Below, piece by piece: positions 29,756 to 39,122 of a DNA stretch of 64,000 nucleotides. The DNA is taken from contig JAGAIV010000008.1 in assembly GCA_017626365.1 (NCBI GenBank), positions 1 through 64,000 on the forward strand. Direction: 5' to 3'. Source of the stretch: Clostridia bacterium. Its GTDB lineage: Bacteria > Bacillota > Clostridia > TANB77 > CAG-508. The position numbers and the translations under genes were made by a program. The notes beneath the pieces were generated by a model, which was given only the letters and a program-made list of their open reading frames with translations, was not told the origin of the DNA and did no database searches. Numbering within the stretch: position 1 is the first letter of the stretch; every line of letters starts with the position of its first letter.

Positions 29756-29958
29756 ACAAAAGATAAAATTTATATAAATTACAAAAGATAAAATTACAAA
29801 AGAATATTAAAATACAAAAGATAAATTTTACAAAAGATAATTAAATTATTTTGATATTCAAAAGAAAAAAATAGATGATACAAAAGATTAGGATTTACAA
29901 AAGATGACTTATACAAAAGAAAGATGAGTCACAAAAGAAATAGAGAAAAAACAAAAGA
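29756..29958 (+). repeat. Array of eleven ACAAAAGA repeats between mraZ and rsmH
   Basis: Copies begin at 29756, 29781, 29796, 29814, 29830, 29858 (TCAAAAGA variant), 29880, 29897, 29913, 29931 and 29951, mostly preceded by T and often followed by T. Spacing is 15-28 bases, most often 15-18. The 340-base gap has no coding potential. Confidence 0.85.
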
Positions 29959-29969
29959 CGAAAATAATC

Positions 29970-30005
29970 TGCAACAGTTGGTATCTTTTATAGTACCAAC
30001 TGTTT
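29970..30005 (+). promoter_or_regulatory. Hairpin upstream of rsmH
   Basis: CAACAGTTGGTA / TACCAACTGTTTG inverted repeat with a 10-base loop, between the repeat array and the rsmH ribosome site. There is no T run, so it may be a processing or regulatory stem rather than a terminator. Confidence 0.55.
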
Positions 30006-30047
30006 GTGGATATAGCGAAATGTTTTAGCAAGATAGGAGTAAAATAA

Positions 30048-30978
30048 TTGGAATTCAATCATAAATCAGTTTTACTAGAAGAATGTATAACAGGATTAAA
30101 TATAAAACCAGATGGAATATATGTAGATGGAACAATGGGAGGAGCAGGACACAGCAAAAAGATAGTAGAGCAATTATCTGATAAAGGAAGATTAATTGGA
30201 ATAGATAGAGATACCGATGCGTTACAAACGGCAAAAGAAAGATTAAAATATTATAAAAATGTTACATATGTTCATGGAAATCATGATGATATAAAAGAAA
30301 TTTTAGAAAATTTAAAAATAGATAAAGTTGATGGTATTTTATTAGATTTAGGCGTGTCATCTTATCAAATAGATGAAAAAGAAAGAGGATTTAGCTATAT
30401 GCAAGATGGCGCTTTAGATATGAGAATGGATCAAACTCAAATTCTAACTGCAGAAGAAGTAGTAAATACTTATTCAGAAGAAGCACTTTCTAAAATAATA
30501 TATGAATATGGGGAAGAAAGATTTTCAAGGCAAATTGCAAAAAAAATTTGTGAAGAAAGAAAGAAAAAACAGATTCATACGACACAGGAATTAGCAGAAA
30601 TTATAAAAAAAGCGGTTCCTTTTTATGATAAAAATGCAGGACATCCTGCAAAGCGTACATTTCAAGCAATTCGAATAGAAGTAAATGATGAAATAAGACC
30701 ATTAAAAGATACAGTAAAACATGCAATTGAATGTTTAAAGCCACAAGGGAGACTATGTATTATAACATTTCATTCTTTAGAAGATAGAGCGGTGAAAATG
30801 GCATATGGAGAAGCTCTTCGGAAAATGTAGTTGTCCAAGTGATTTTCCAAAATGTGTATGTGGTGCTGTGAAGTTGGGAAAAATTATTACAAAAAAACCG
30901 ATTGAGCCGACCGTGGAAGAGCAAGAAGCAAATTCGAGGTCTAGGAGTGCAAAATTGAGGATTTTTGAAAGAATTTAA
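30048..30978 (+). CDS. rsmH: 16S rRNA (cytosine(1402)-N4)-methyltransferase RsmH, with a CGG +1 frameshift
   Basis: Methylates C1402 of 16S rRNA. Motifs: [23 protein letters not shown] (SAM), [26 protein letters not shown] and [16 protein letters not shown] at 30819-30821 splits it. Skipping the C gives [19 protein letters not shown] with the usual cysteines and terminates at 30976-30978 (309 aa, normal length). TTG start after TAGGAGTAAAATAA. Confidence 0.95.
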
Positions 30979-31030
30979 AGAGTGAATGGTGAAGAGTATA
31001 AAAGCTTCATTTTTGGAGGAGGTGATAATG

Positions 31031-31543
31031 ATGGCATACAATAGATATCAATATGAAACAAGTCCTAGAAAATTACAACCAGAATATGAACCAATAGTAA
31101 AAAAATATCCTAAAAAAAGTACAGCAAAAAAAGTAAAGCAAGAACCAGCAAAGAAGGCAAATATAAAAGCAAAAAGACAATTAAAAATGGAAGTAAAAGT
31201 AATGATATATCTTGCAATAGGATTTGCAATTTTATTTGCCATTAGTTATCGAAACTCCGTGATAAATGAAAAATTCGCACAAAATAAAACTTTAAAATCC
31301 AATTTAGCTGCAATTGAAAAAGAAAATGAGCAATTAGAAGTAAACATAGAAAATAGTCTGAATTTGAAAACAATAGAACAGTCTGCAAAAGAATTATTAG
31401 GAATGCAAAAACTAGAAAATTCACAAAGTGTATACATTAATCTGCCAAAACAAGACTATGTAGAACCAGCATCAGAAGAAATTATGACAGAAGACAATAC
31501 AAGTATTTGGGAAAAGATTATTAATTTTATTACAGGAAAATAA
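31031..31543 (+). CDS. ftsL: FtsL/DivIC-like septum protein
   Basis: 170-residue bitopic protein. A basic N-terminal cytoplasmic tail (residues 1-56) is followed by one membrane helix (VKVMIYLAIGFAILFAI) and an extracellular coiled coil (AAIEKENEQLEVNIENSL), the FtsL form, in the usual dcw place between rsmH and the PBP. ATG 31031 follows GGAGGAGGTG. Confidence 0.82.
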   Translation: MAYNRYQYETSPRKLQPEYEPIVKKYPKKSTAKKVKQEPAKKANIKAKRQLKMEVKVMIYLAIGFAILFAISYRNSVINEKFAQNKTLKSNLAAIEKENEQLEVNIENSLNLKTIEQSAKELLGMQKLENSQSVYINLPKQDYVEPASEEIMTEDNTSIWEKIINFITGK

Positions 31544-31609
31544 TAAAGCATAAAATCACCTTTTTTCTATATAATGATAAAAGATATAGAAGAAAAAAGG
31601 TGATTTTTT

Positions 31610-33607
31610 ATGCTGAGCAATTTAAATATGAGTAGAAGAAAAAGAATTATGTATATGATGTTTGTGGCATTTACCATATTAGTATTATTAACGGTTCGAA
31701 TTAGCTTTATTCAGTTTGTACAAGGACCGTGGCTTTCGGAGATGGCATATAATCAACAATCTTTAGATAGGCAAATAAATCCAAAACGTGGAACTATTTA
31801 TGATGCAACAGGAAAGAATATTTTGGCTGTTAGTGCTACTGTAGAAACAGTTACAATTAATCCAGTGAATATCCCAGAAGAGCATAAAGAAAAAGTAGCA
31901 AAAACATTTTCAGATATATTTGAACTTGATTACGAAAAAACGTTAAAAAAAGTAAAAAAAAGAAGCTCTATTGAAACAATAGCAAAAAAGGTAGATAAAG
32001 AAAAGACAGACCAATTACGTTTATGGATGAATCAAAACAATATAACTTCTGGAATTAATATAGACGAAGATACAAAACGATATTATCCTAATAATGAATT
32101 AGGTTCTCATTTTATTGGGTTTTGTGGAAGTGATAATCAAGGATTAGATGGAATCGAAGCAAAATACGAAGATATTTTAAAAGGGAGTAAAGGAAGAATT
32201 ATAAGAGTAACAGATGCGAAAGGAGGAGAAATAGGAAAAGAAGGAGAAGACTATATTGCAGCAATAGATGGAAAAGATATCGTAGTATCATTAGATATGA
32301 CAATACAATCTATATGTGAAAAATATTTAAAAGAAGCTTGTATAGATAATGTATGTACAGATGGTGGAAATGTGATTGCTATGGATCCAGAAACAGGAGA
32401 TATTTTAGCAATGGTAACATATCCAAGCTATAATTTAAACTCTCCATATGAAATAACGAATGAAGAAATAAAAGCAGATTGGCAAAATTTAACTGCTACT
32501 GAAAGAAATAATAATTTACAAGCAATGTGGAGAAATAAGGCAATTGCAGATACATATGAACCAGGTTCTACTTTTAAAACCATTACGACATCTGCAGCAT
32601 TACAAGAAGGAATAACTCAGACAGATAAAGAAGGAGAATTTTGCTGTACTGGTGGAATTGAGATTGCAGGAGTTAGAATAAAATGTTGGAGATATTATCG
32701 CCCACATGGTTCAGAATCACTAAGGCAAGCACTTATGAATTCATGCAACCCAGTATTTATAGGATTAGGACAAAAAATAGGAGTTGAAAAATATTATAGC
32801 TATTTAAAAAAATTCGGTTTCCTAGATAAAACAGGAATCAATCTTCCAGGAGAAGCAAAAGGAATCTTTTTAGCACAAAATAAAGTAGGACCAGTAGAAC
32901 TTGCAACAATTAGTTTTGGGCAGAGATTTGAAGTAACACCACTTCAAATGGTAACAGCAGTATCTGCAATTGCAAACGGTGGTGTAAGAATGAAACCAAG
33001 AGTTGTAAAACAAATAATTGATACTGCGACAGGAGAAGTAGAAGAAATAGCACCCGAAGAAGTAGAAAGAGTAATTGATGAAAAAACAGCTAACGATGTA
33101 TTAAGTATGATGGAATCTGTTGTAGCAGAAGGAACAGGAAAAAATGCAAAGGTAAAAGGTTTTAGAGTAGGTGGAAAAACAGGAACTTCAGAAGATGGTG
33201 TAAATACTAATAAATATGTTACTTCATTTATAGGAGTTGCTCCAATATCAGATCCCAAAATAGTAGTGTTAGTAACTCTATATAACCCAACAGGAGAAGG
33301 TGGACACCAAGGAGGTGCTGTTGCAGCACCAGTAGGTGGGCAAATACTGGGAGATGTGCTTCCATATTTAGAACTAGCAAAGGATAATCAAGAACAAGAA
33401 GAGATAATAGAAGAGGTAGAAATTCCAGAAATTCGTAATTTAAATCTAAAAGAAGCAAAGAAAATTTTAAAAGAATTAGGACTAGAAATAGCTCTAAGTA
33501 CGGAATTAGACAAAAATGCAAAAGAAGAGGAAATTATGATAAAAGAACAATTACCGAAACCAGGGATTAAAGTAAATAAAGGTTCAAAAATAAGTGTAGA
33601 AATTTAA
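31610..33607 (+). CDS. Class B penicillin-binding protein with PASTA domain (FtsI/SpoVD type)
   Basis: Transpeptidase for septal or spore-cortex peptidoglycan, 665 residues. N-terminal membrane anchor (~14-34), dimerisation region with NPKRGTIYDATG, and transpeptidase motifs STFKT (SxxK), SCN and KTGTSE. A C-terminal PASTA domain (IPEIRNLNLKEAKKIL... to the end) points to the SpoVD-like branch. Located between ftsL and murE. Confidence 0.93.
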   Translation: MLSNLNMSRRKRIMYMMFVAFTILVLLTVRISFIQFVQGPWLSEMAYNQQSLDRQINPKRGTIYDATGKNILAVSATVETVTINPVNIPEEHKEKVAKTFSDIFELDYEKTLKKVKKRSSIETIAKKVDKEKTDQLRLWMNQNNITSGINIDEDTKRYYPNNELGSHFIGFCGSDNQGLDGIEAKYEDILKGSKGRIIRVTDAKGGEIGKEGEDYIAAIDGKDIVVSLDMTIQSICEKYLKEACIDNVCTDGGNVIAMDPETGDILAMVTYPSYNLNSPYEITNEEIKADWQNLTATERNNNLQAMWRNKAIADTYEPGSTFKTITTSAALQEGITQTDKEGEFCCTGGIEIAGVRIKCWRYYRPHGSESLRQALMNSCNPVFIGLGQKIGVEKYYSYLKKFGFLDKTGINLPGEAKGIFLAQNKVGPVELATISFGQRFEVTPLQMVTAVSAIANGGVRMKPRVVKQIIDTATGEVEEIAPEEVERVIDEKTANDVLSMMESVVAEGTGKNAKVKGFRVGGKTGTSEDGVNTNKYVTSFIGVAPISDPKIVVLVTLYNPTGEGGHQGGAVAAPVGGQILGDVLPYLELAKDNQEQEEIIEEVEIPEIRNLNLKEAKKILKELGLEIALSTELDKNAKEEEIMIKEQLPKPGIKVNKGSKISVEI

Positions 33608-33678
33608 ATGAAAACCTATACAAATTTTGGATTTAGTTATATAATAAAATCGAAAAATTATAAATGGGAGGAAATACC

Positions 33679-35178
33679 ATGAACTTAAAAGAGATTTTAG
33701 TAGGTTTAGATGGAATAAAAGCAAAAGGAGATATAGATTTAGATATCACAAATGTAGATTCAGATTCAAGAAATATAAAAGAAAACGGAATGTTTATAGC
33801 AATTCACGGTTTTGAAACCGATGGAAATAATTATATACCAGATGCTATAAAAAATGGAGCTAAAGTTATCATGGTGGATAATAGTACGAATTTAAAAGAA
33901 CTAAATTTACCACAAGAGATAACCTTATTAGTAGTTCCAGATACAAGACTTGCACTTAGTATATGTGCTTGCAATTTCTATGATAATCCATCCAGAAAAT
34001 TTAAATTAATTGGTGTAACAGGAACAAAAGGAAAAACAACAACAACCTTTATGATTAAAAAAATATTAGAAAAAGCAGGTCATAAAGTAGGACTAATTGG
34101 AACCATTGCAATATATATAGGAGATAAAAAAATAAAAGATAGCTCTAGAACAACACCAGAAAGTATTGAACTACAAAAAATATTTGCTGATATGGTAAAT
34201 GAAAATGTAGATGTTGTTGTAATGGAAGTATCATCACAAAGTTTAAAACTAAATCGTGTTTATGGATGCGATTTTGATATAGGAGTATTTACAAACTTCT
34301 CTCATGAACATATTAGTGAAAAAGAACATCCTGATATGGAAGATTATTTTGAATCAAAATTAAAATTATTTGATATGTGTAAAGTAGGATATTTTAATGC
34401 CGATGATATTTATGCTGCAAAAGCAGGAAAAATTGCAAAAACACCAGAAATTACCACATATGGAATTGATAACTTCTGCCATGTTTTGGCAAAAGACATT
34501 ACTATTACAAATTCATATGTAGATTTCAAAGTAAAAATAGATAACAAGAATGAAAGAGTAAAAACTTGTATACCAGGTAGATTTAGTGTATATAACTCAC
34601 TTGCTGCTATCTGTGTTGCAACAAAATTAGGAGCAAATGCTGAACAAATAAAAGAAGCATTAGTAGAAGTAAGGGTCCCAGGAAGAAGTGAACTTGTTGA
34701 TAATAAAAGAGATCTAACAATTATGATAGATTATGCACATACTCCAGAAAGTTTAGAGAGCATTTTAAGAGCAGTAAAATCATATACAAAAGGAAGAGTT
34801 ATTAGTGTGTTTGGTTGTGGTGGAGATAGAGATAAAATAAAAAGACCATTAATGGGAGAGGTTTCTGGTAGAATTGCAACAAATACTATCATTACAAGTG
34901 ATAACCCAAGAACAGAAGATCCAGAAGAAATTGTAAAAGAAATTGAAGTAGGTATAAAAAAGACAACAGGTCAATATACATGTATAGTAGATAGAAGAGA
35001 AGCAATCAAAGCTGCTATCAAAATGGCTTGTAAAAATGATATGATTGTACTTGCTGGTAAAGGACATGAACCATATCAAGAGATTAATCATGAAAAATTT
35101 CCATTTGATGAAAGAATCATTGTAAAAGAAGTGATAGAAGAATTAGATGAAGAAGCAGATAAAAAGAAGAAAAAATAG
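33679..35178 (+). CDS. murE: UDP-MurNAc-tripeptide synthetase MurE
   Basis: ATP-dependent Mur ligase adding the third residue to UDP-MurNAc-Ala-Glu. 499 residues: N-terminal DSRNIKENGMFIAIHG, P loop GVTGTKGKTTTTFMI, EVSSQSLKL, and C-terminal DYAHTPESL and TSDNPRTEDP. The DNPR motif is typical of diaminopimelate-adding enzymes. ATG 33679 follows GGGAGGAAATACC. Confidence 0.95.
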   Translation: MNLKEILVGLDGIKAKGDIDLDITNVDSDSRNIKENGMFIAIHGFETDGNNYIPDAIKNGAKVIMVDNSTNLKELNLPQEITLLVVPDTRLALSICACNFYDNPSRKFKLIGVTGTKGKTTTTFMIKKILEKAGHKVGLIGTIAIYIGDKKIKDSSRTTPESIELQKIFADMVNENVDVVVMEVSSQSLKLNRVYGCDFDIGVFTNFSHEHISEKEHPDMEDYFESKLKLFDMCKVGYFNADDIYAAKAGKIAKTPEITTYGIDNFCHVLAKDITITNSYVDFKVKIDNKNERVKTCIPGRFSVYNSLAAICVATKLGANAEQIKEALVEVRVPGRSELVDNKRDLTIMIDYAHTPESLESILRAVKSYTKGRVISVFGCGGDRDKIKRPLMGEVSGRIATNTIITSDNPRTEDPEEIVKEIEVGIKKTTGQYTCIVDRREAIKAAIKMACKNDMIVLAGKGHEPYQEINHEKFPFDERIIVKEVIEELDEEADKKKKK

Positions 35179-35217
35179 AAATACAAAAGCAACAATTTCA
35201 AACGAAGGGTGAGAAAA

Positions 35218-36195
35218 TTGAATTTTGGGATAAAGATATTACTACTGTCATTCTTTGTAACAGTAGTGCTAGGAACGTGTATTGTTCCTATTTTAAAGAA
35301 ACTAAAAGTGGGTCAAATAGAAAGAGAAGATGGACCAGAGAGTCATTTAAATAAACAAGGAACCCCAACAATGGGTGGAATCATAATAGCGATTGCTATT
35401 ATAATATTGATTGTTTTCATATTTATTAGTTATGCGAGTGACCAACTAGAAATAGCAAAAAAACTAATACCATTAGCTATTATGTCGATAGGCTTTGGTT
35501 TTATTGGATTTATTGATGATATAAAAAAATTAGTTTTCAAAAATACAAAAGGATTAAAACCTGCTTATAAAATGATAGGACTTCTAGCAATAGCAGTAAC
35601 ATATGTTATTTATTTAATGAAAGTTATTGATTTAGGAACAGATACATATATACCAATTTTAAAAATATATATTAATTTACCGATTTGGATTTACATACCA
35701 TTTGCAATATTTGTTATATTAGGTACAACCAATGCAATTAACTTAACAGATGGAGTTGATGGTTTGTGCCCAACAATATCAGCAGTTATTATTACTTGTT
35801 TAACTGTAATAGGAATTATATTTGATGTTAAGGAAGTTGTAATATTTGGAACAATTGTAATTGGAATATGTTTGGGATTTTTATTATTTAATATGCATCC
35901 TGCAAAAGTATTTATGGGAGATACAGGTTCGCTTTTATTAGGTGGAGTAATTGTTGCGATGGCGCTATATTTAAAAATGCCACTAATATTAATTGTTATA
36001 GCATTTATTCCAGTATTAGAAACTTTATCGGTTATTATGCAGGTATTATATTTTAGAAGAACCGGAAATCGATTTTTCAAAATGGCACCATTACATCATC
36101 ATTTTGAATTATCTGGATGGGGAGAGAATAAAGTAGTATCCATATTTAGTATTGTTACATTAATACTATGTATTGTAGGACTATTCTTAATATAA
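35218..36195 (+). CDS. mraY: Phospho-MurNAc-pentapeptide transferase MraY
   Basis: Makes lipid I from UDP-MurNAc-pentapeptide and undecaprenyl phosphate. Polytopic, with HLNKQGTPTMGG, FIDDIKKLVFKNTKGLKPAYK, NLTDGVDGLCP, MGDTGSLLLGG and the histidine stretch APLHHHFELSGW. TTG at 35218 is preferred (AAGGG upstream); GTG 35209 is in frame. 325 residues. Confidence 0.96.
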   Translation: MNFGIKILLLSFFVTVVLGTCIVPILKKLKVGQIEREDGPESHLNKQGTPTMGGIIIAIAIIILIVFIFISYASDQLEIAKKLIPLAIMSIGFGFIGFIDDIKKLVFKNTKGLKPAYKMIGLLAIAVTYVIYLMKVIDLGTDTYIPILKIYINLPIWIYIPFAIFVILGTTNAINLTDGVDGLCPTISAVIITCLTVIGIIFDVKEVVIFGTIVIGICLGFLLFNMHPAKVFMGDTGSLLLGGVIVAMALYLKMPLILIVIAFIPVLETLSVIMQVLYFRRTGNRFFKMAPLHHHFELSGWGENKVVSIFSIVTLILCIVGLFLI

Positions 36196-36213
36196 AATAG
36201 AAAGGAGAACAAA

Positions 36214-37360
36214 ATGCCACCAGCAAAGAAAAAACAAGTAAATATGGCACAAAAACCATTTGATTTTGTATTATTTGTTACGGTATTAATTTTACTTGCT
36301 ATGGGAATTATTATGGTATTATCAGCAAGTTCTCCCTCAGCATTAGCAGAAAGCGGAAACAGTTATGCTTATGTTTCAAGACAGGCAATATTTGCTGTTA
36401 TTGGAATAGCATTAATGATATTTATTTCAAAAATAGATTATCATGAGTATTCAAGATTTGCGAAAATTGCTTATATAGGTTCTATTATTATATTAGCAAT
36501 GGTTCCATTACTTGGTTCATCTGCAAAAGGTGCAACAAGATGGTTAGAAATTGGACCAATTCGTTTTCAACCATCAGAAGTAGCAAAAATTGCTTTAATT
36601 ATTTTCTATGCTTCATGGCTTACAAAAAATAAAGATAACTTAAAAGGACTGGTAAGTGGATTTATAAAACCATTCTTATTTTTAGTGCCAATTGCAGTTA
36701 TCTTAGTAATTTTTCAAGACCATTTAAGTGTTACCATTATTATAGTTTTAGTTGTATCAATTATGATGTTAATGGCAGGAACTAAAATGAGATATTTTGC
36801 AACTGTTGGGTCAGTAGGTATTTGTGGAGCAGCAGGATTATTATTTGCACTTGCAAAATTTACAGAAAAAGGAGCTTTCCGTATTGCCAGAATTACTACA
36901 TTCTTAAACCCATGGAGCGATGAAAGAGGAGATGGATGGCAAATTATTCAAAGTTTATATGCCATAGGTTCAGGAGGACTATTTGGTGTAGGACTTGGAG
37001 AAAGTAAGCAAAAATTTTTATATATACCAGAACCACATAATGATTTCATATTTTCTGTTCTAGCAGAAGAATTAGGATTTATTGGATGTGCAGTTGTAAT
37101 CATTCTATTTGCTATATTTATTTGGAGAGGATTATTAATTGCTATGAAAGCGCCAGATATGTTTGGAAGCTTAGTAGCAGTAGGAATTACATCATTAATT
37201 GGATTACAAGCAATTATGAACATAGCTGTTGTAACATCATCAATGCCAAATACCGGAATTCCATTACCATTCTTTAGCTATGGAGGAACAGCATTAGTTA
37301 TTTTACTATGTTCTGTGCGGTGTATTGTTAAACATATCAAGGTCATGCAAGAATGTGTAG
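36214..37360 (+). CDS. ftsW: Peptidoglycan glycosyltransferase FtsW, with a CGG +1 frameshift before the stop
   Basis: SEDS glycan polymerase of the divisome, about ten membrane helices. WLEIGPIRFQPSEVAKIALI and the C-terminal NTGIPLPFFSYGGTAL are visible. CGG at 37318-37320, in the last helix, shifts the frame: LLCSV-G-VLLNISRSCKNV, stopping at 37358-37360 (381 aa) with a normal FtsW ending. Unshifted, the frame would run to TGA 37384-37386, overlapping the murG start as ATGA. The choice of frame therefore decides whether ftsW and murG are physically coupled. Confidence 0.95.
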
Positions 37361-37382
37361 AACAAACGAAAAGGAGGAAAAC

Positions 37383-38487
37383 ATGAGAGTTATTATAGCA
37401 GCTGCAGGAACAGCAGGACATATTAATCCAGGGATTGCAATAGCAAACAAAATAAAAAAGGAAAAACCAAGCTCAGAAATCATGTTTTTAGGAACAGATA
37501 GAGGCTTAGAAAATGACTTAGTACCAAGAGCAGGATATGAATTAGAAACAATTGAAGCATATGGATTAAGTAAAAATCTTACTCTACAAAGTATAAAAAA
37601 TAATTTAAAAACTTTAAAAGGAGTACGGAGAAGCAAAAAGAATTGTAAAAGAGTTCCAACCAGACATTGTAATCGGTACAGGTGGATATATTTGTGGGGC
37701 AGCAATTCTCGCTGCCAAAAAATATAAAATTCCGACGATGCTTCATGAAAGTAACGCTTTCCCAGGAAAAGCTGTAAAAATGCTTTCTAAGAAAGTAGAT
37801 ACCATTTTAATTAGTTTTGAAGAAGCAAGAAAAGAATTGCCAAAGGCAAAAAATATTGTATTAACAGGAACTCCAACAAAAGTAAAAGATTTGGAATTAT
37901 CAAGAATGCAAAAAAATGAAGTGTTAAGACAATTGGGATTAAAACAAGATAAGCCAGTAGTATTAGTCTTTGGAGGAAGCCAAGGAGCAAAAGCAATTAA
38001 TGATACGATAACAAAAATTATTAATGAAAAACTAAATAAAAACTATCAAATTATGTGGGCACCAGGTCCATTACAATTTGATTTAGTAAAACAAAGAATT
38101 AAAAATTTATCAAAACAAAAAGAAGTAAAAATTGTACCATATATATACAATATGGAAGAAGTAATGAATAGTGTAGATCTTGTAATTTCAAGAAGTGGAG
38201 CTATGACAATCACTGAAATATCAAGAGTAGGAAAGCCTGCTATATTTGTTCCATTACCACATGTAAGTAATAATCATCAAGAATATAATGCAAAGGTTCT
38301 AGAAAGTGTAAATGCTGCAAGGATTATATTAAATAAAGATTTAAATGCAGAGGAGTTAAATAAACAAATAGAAGACATTATTTTAAATCCTAAAAAAATG
38401 GAAGAAATGGGTAAAAATGCTCAAAAAATAGCAGTTGCCAATGTGGAAGATAAAATATATGAAGAAGTAAAAAAATTAGTTAAGTAG
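37383..38487 (+). CDS. murG: UDP-GlcNAc transferase MurG, with a CGG +1 frameshift
   Basis: Adds GlcNAc to lipid I, giving lipid II. The N-terminal glycine loop reads AAAGTAGHINPGIAIA (family GGTGGH), with GTDRGLENDLVPRAGYEL. C-terminal blocks VFGGSQGAKAIN, SRSGAMTITEI and HVSNNHQEYNA. CGG at 37626-37628 splits it. Skipping the C gives [25 protein letters not shown], and a 367-residue enzyme. AAAAGGAGGAAAAC precedes the ATG; last gene of the dcw run. Confidence 0.95.
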
Positions 38488-38583
38488 TTTGTATGTCATA
38501 TTACTGCTCCCATAAAGTTATAGAAGGCGAATTAGTATTTCAAAGATATTGCAGGGATATATTTTTTTTATAACAAACATAAA

Positions 38584-38620
38584 AAAAGAAGACACATTTT
38601 AGAAAATAGTGTCTTTTTTT
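38584..38620 (+). terminator. Terminator after murG
   Basis: AAAGAAGACAC / GTGTCTTTTTTT stem; the rest of 38488-38715 shows no gene. Confidence 0.75.
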
Positions 38621-38715
38621 ATGAAGAAATGTAAAAAAGTGTAAAAACACGCGATCGAAAAAGCTTGCCTAACAGTATAAAAGAGAGTATAGTAAAAAAG
38701 TTAGGGGGAGTACAA

Positions 38716-39033
38716 ATGAAAAGTTTTTATGGGGGAACGTATATTGGAAGAGAAATACTAGAAGAAAACGGTATCTATCATCCAATACGTTTAGAGTACT
38801 ATAAAATAGAAAATGAAGAGAGCAACAAATTATTTTATGGTATTGAAGTAGTAAAAACAGAATATAAGGAAACGGTACCAAAAGTAGAAAAAAATGAAGT
38901 TAAAAATATAACGATGAATGAAACAGAAATTATAGAAATATTAGAAAAATTTAAAAGAGGAACTGTCATGCCAGATTTTTTAGAAGAAATGGTAGAGGAA
39001 CAATTTCAAAGTACAAAGAAGTTATGTTGCTAG
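38716..39033 (+). CDS. Small hypothetical protein, 105 aa
   Basis: Unrecognised. N-terminal YGGTYIGREILEENGIYHPI, charged middle, C-terminal FKRGTVMPDFLEEMVEEQF. No signal peptide. ATG 38716 is chosen for TTAGGGGGAG upstream rather than the longer frame from 38665. The stop lies in the stem of the following terminator. Confidence 0.65.
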   Translation: MKSFYGGTYIGREILEENGIYHPIRLEYYKIENEESNKLFYGIEVVKTEYKETVPKVEKNEVKNITMNETEIIEILEKFKRGTVMPDFLEEMVEEQFQSTKKLCC

Positions 39034-39052
39034 TTACAACATAACTTTTTTT
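39020..39052 (+). terminator. Terminator overlapping the end of the 105-aa gene
   Basis: AGTTATGTTG / CAACATAACTTTTTTT; the stem includes the last codons. Confidence 0.8.
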
Positions 39053-39122
39053 CTAAAAACACTTGAAAAAAACGATAATATAGTCTATGATATTTGAATA
39101 GTAATAAAAAAAGGAGAGAGCA

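Noticed and set aside
29756..29958. CRISPR array in the mraZ-rsmH gap
   Set aside because: The repeat is only 8-10 bases, spacing is 15-28 bases and irregular, and no cas gene is near.
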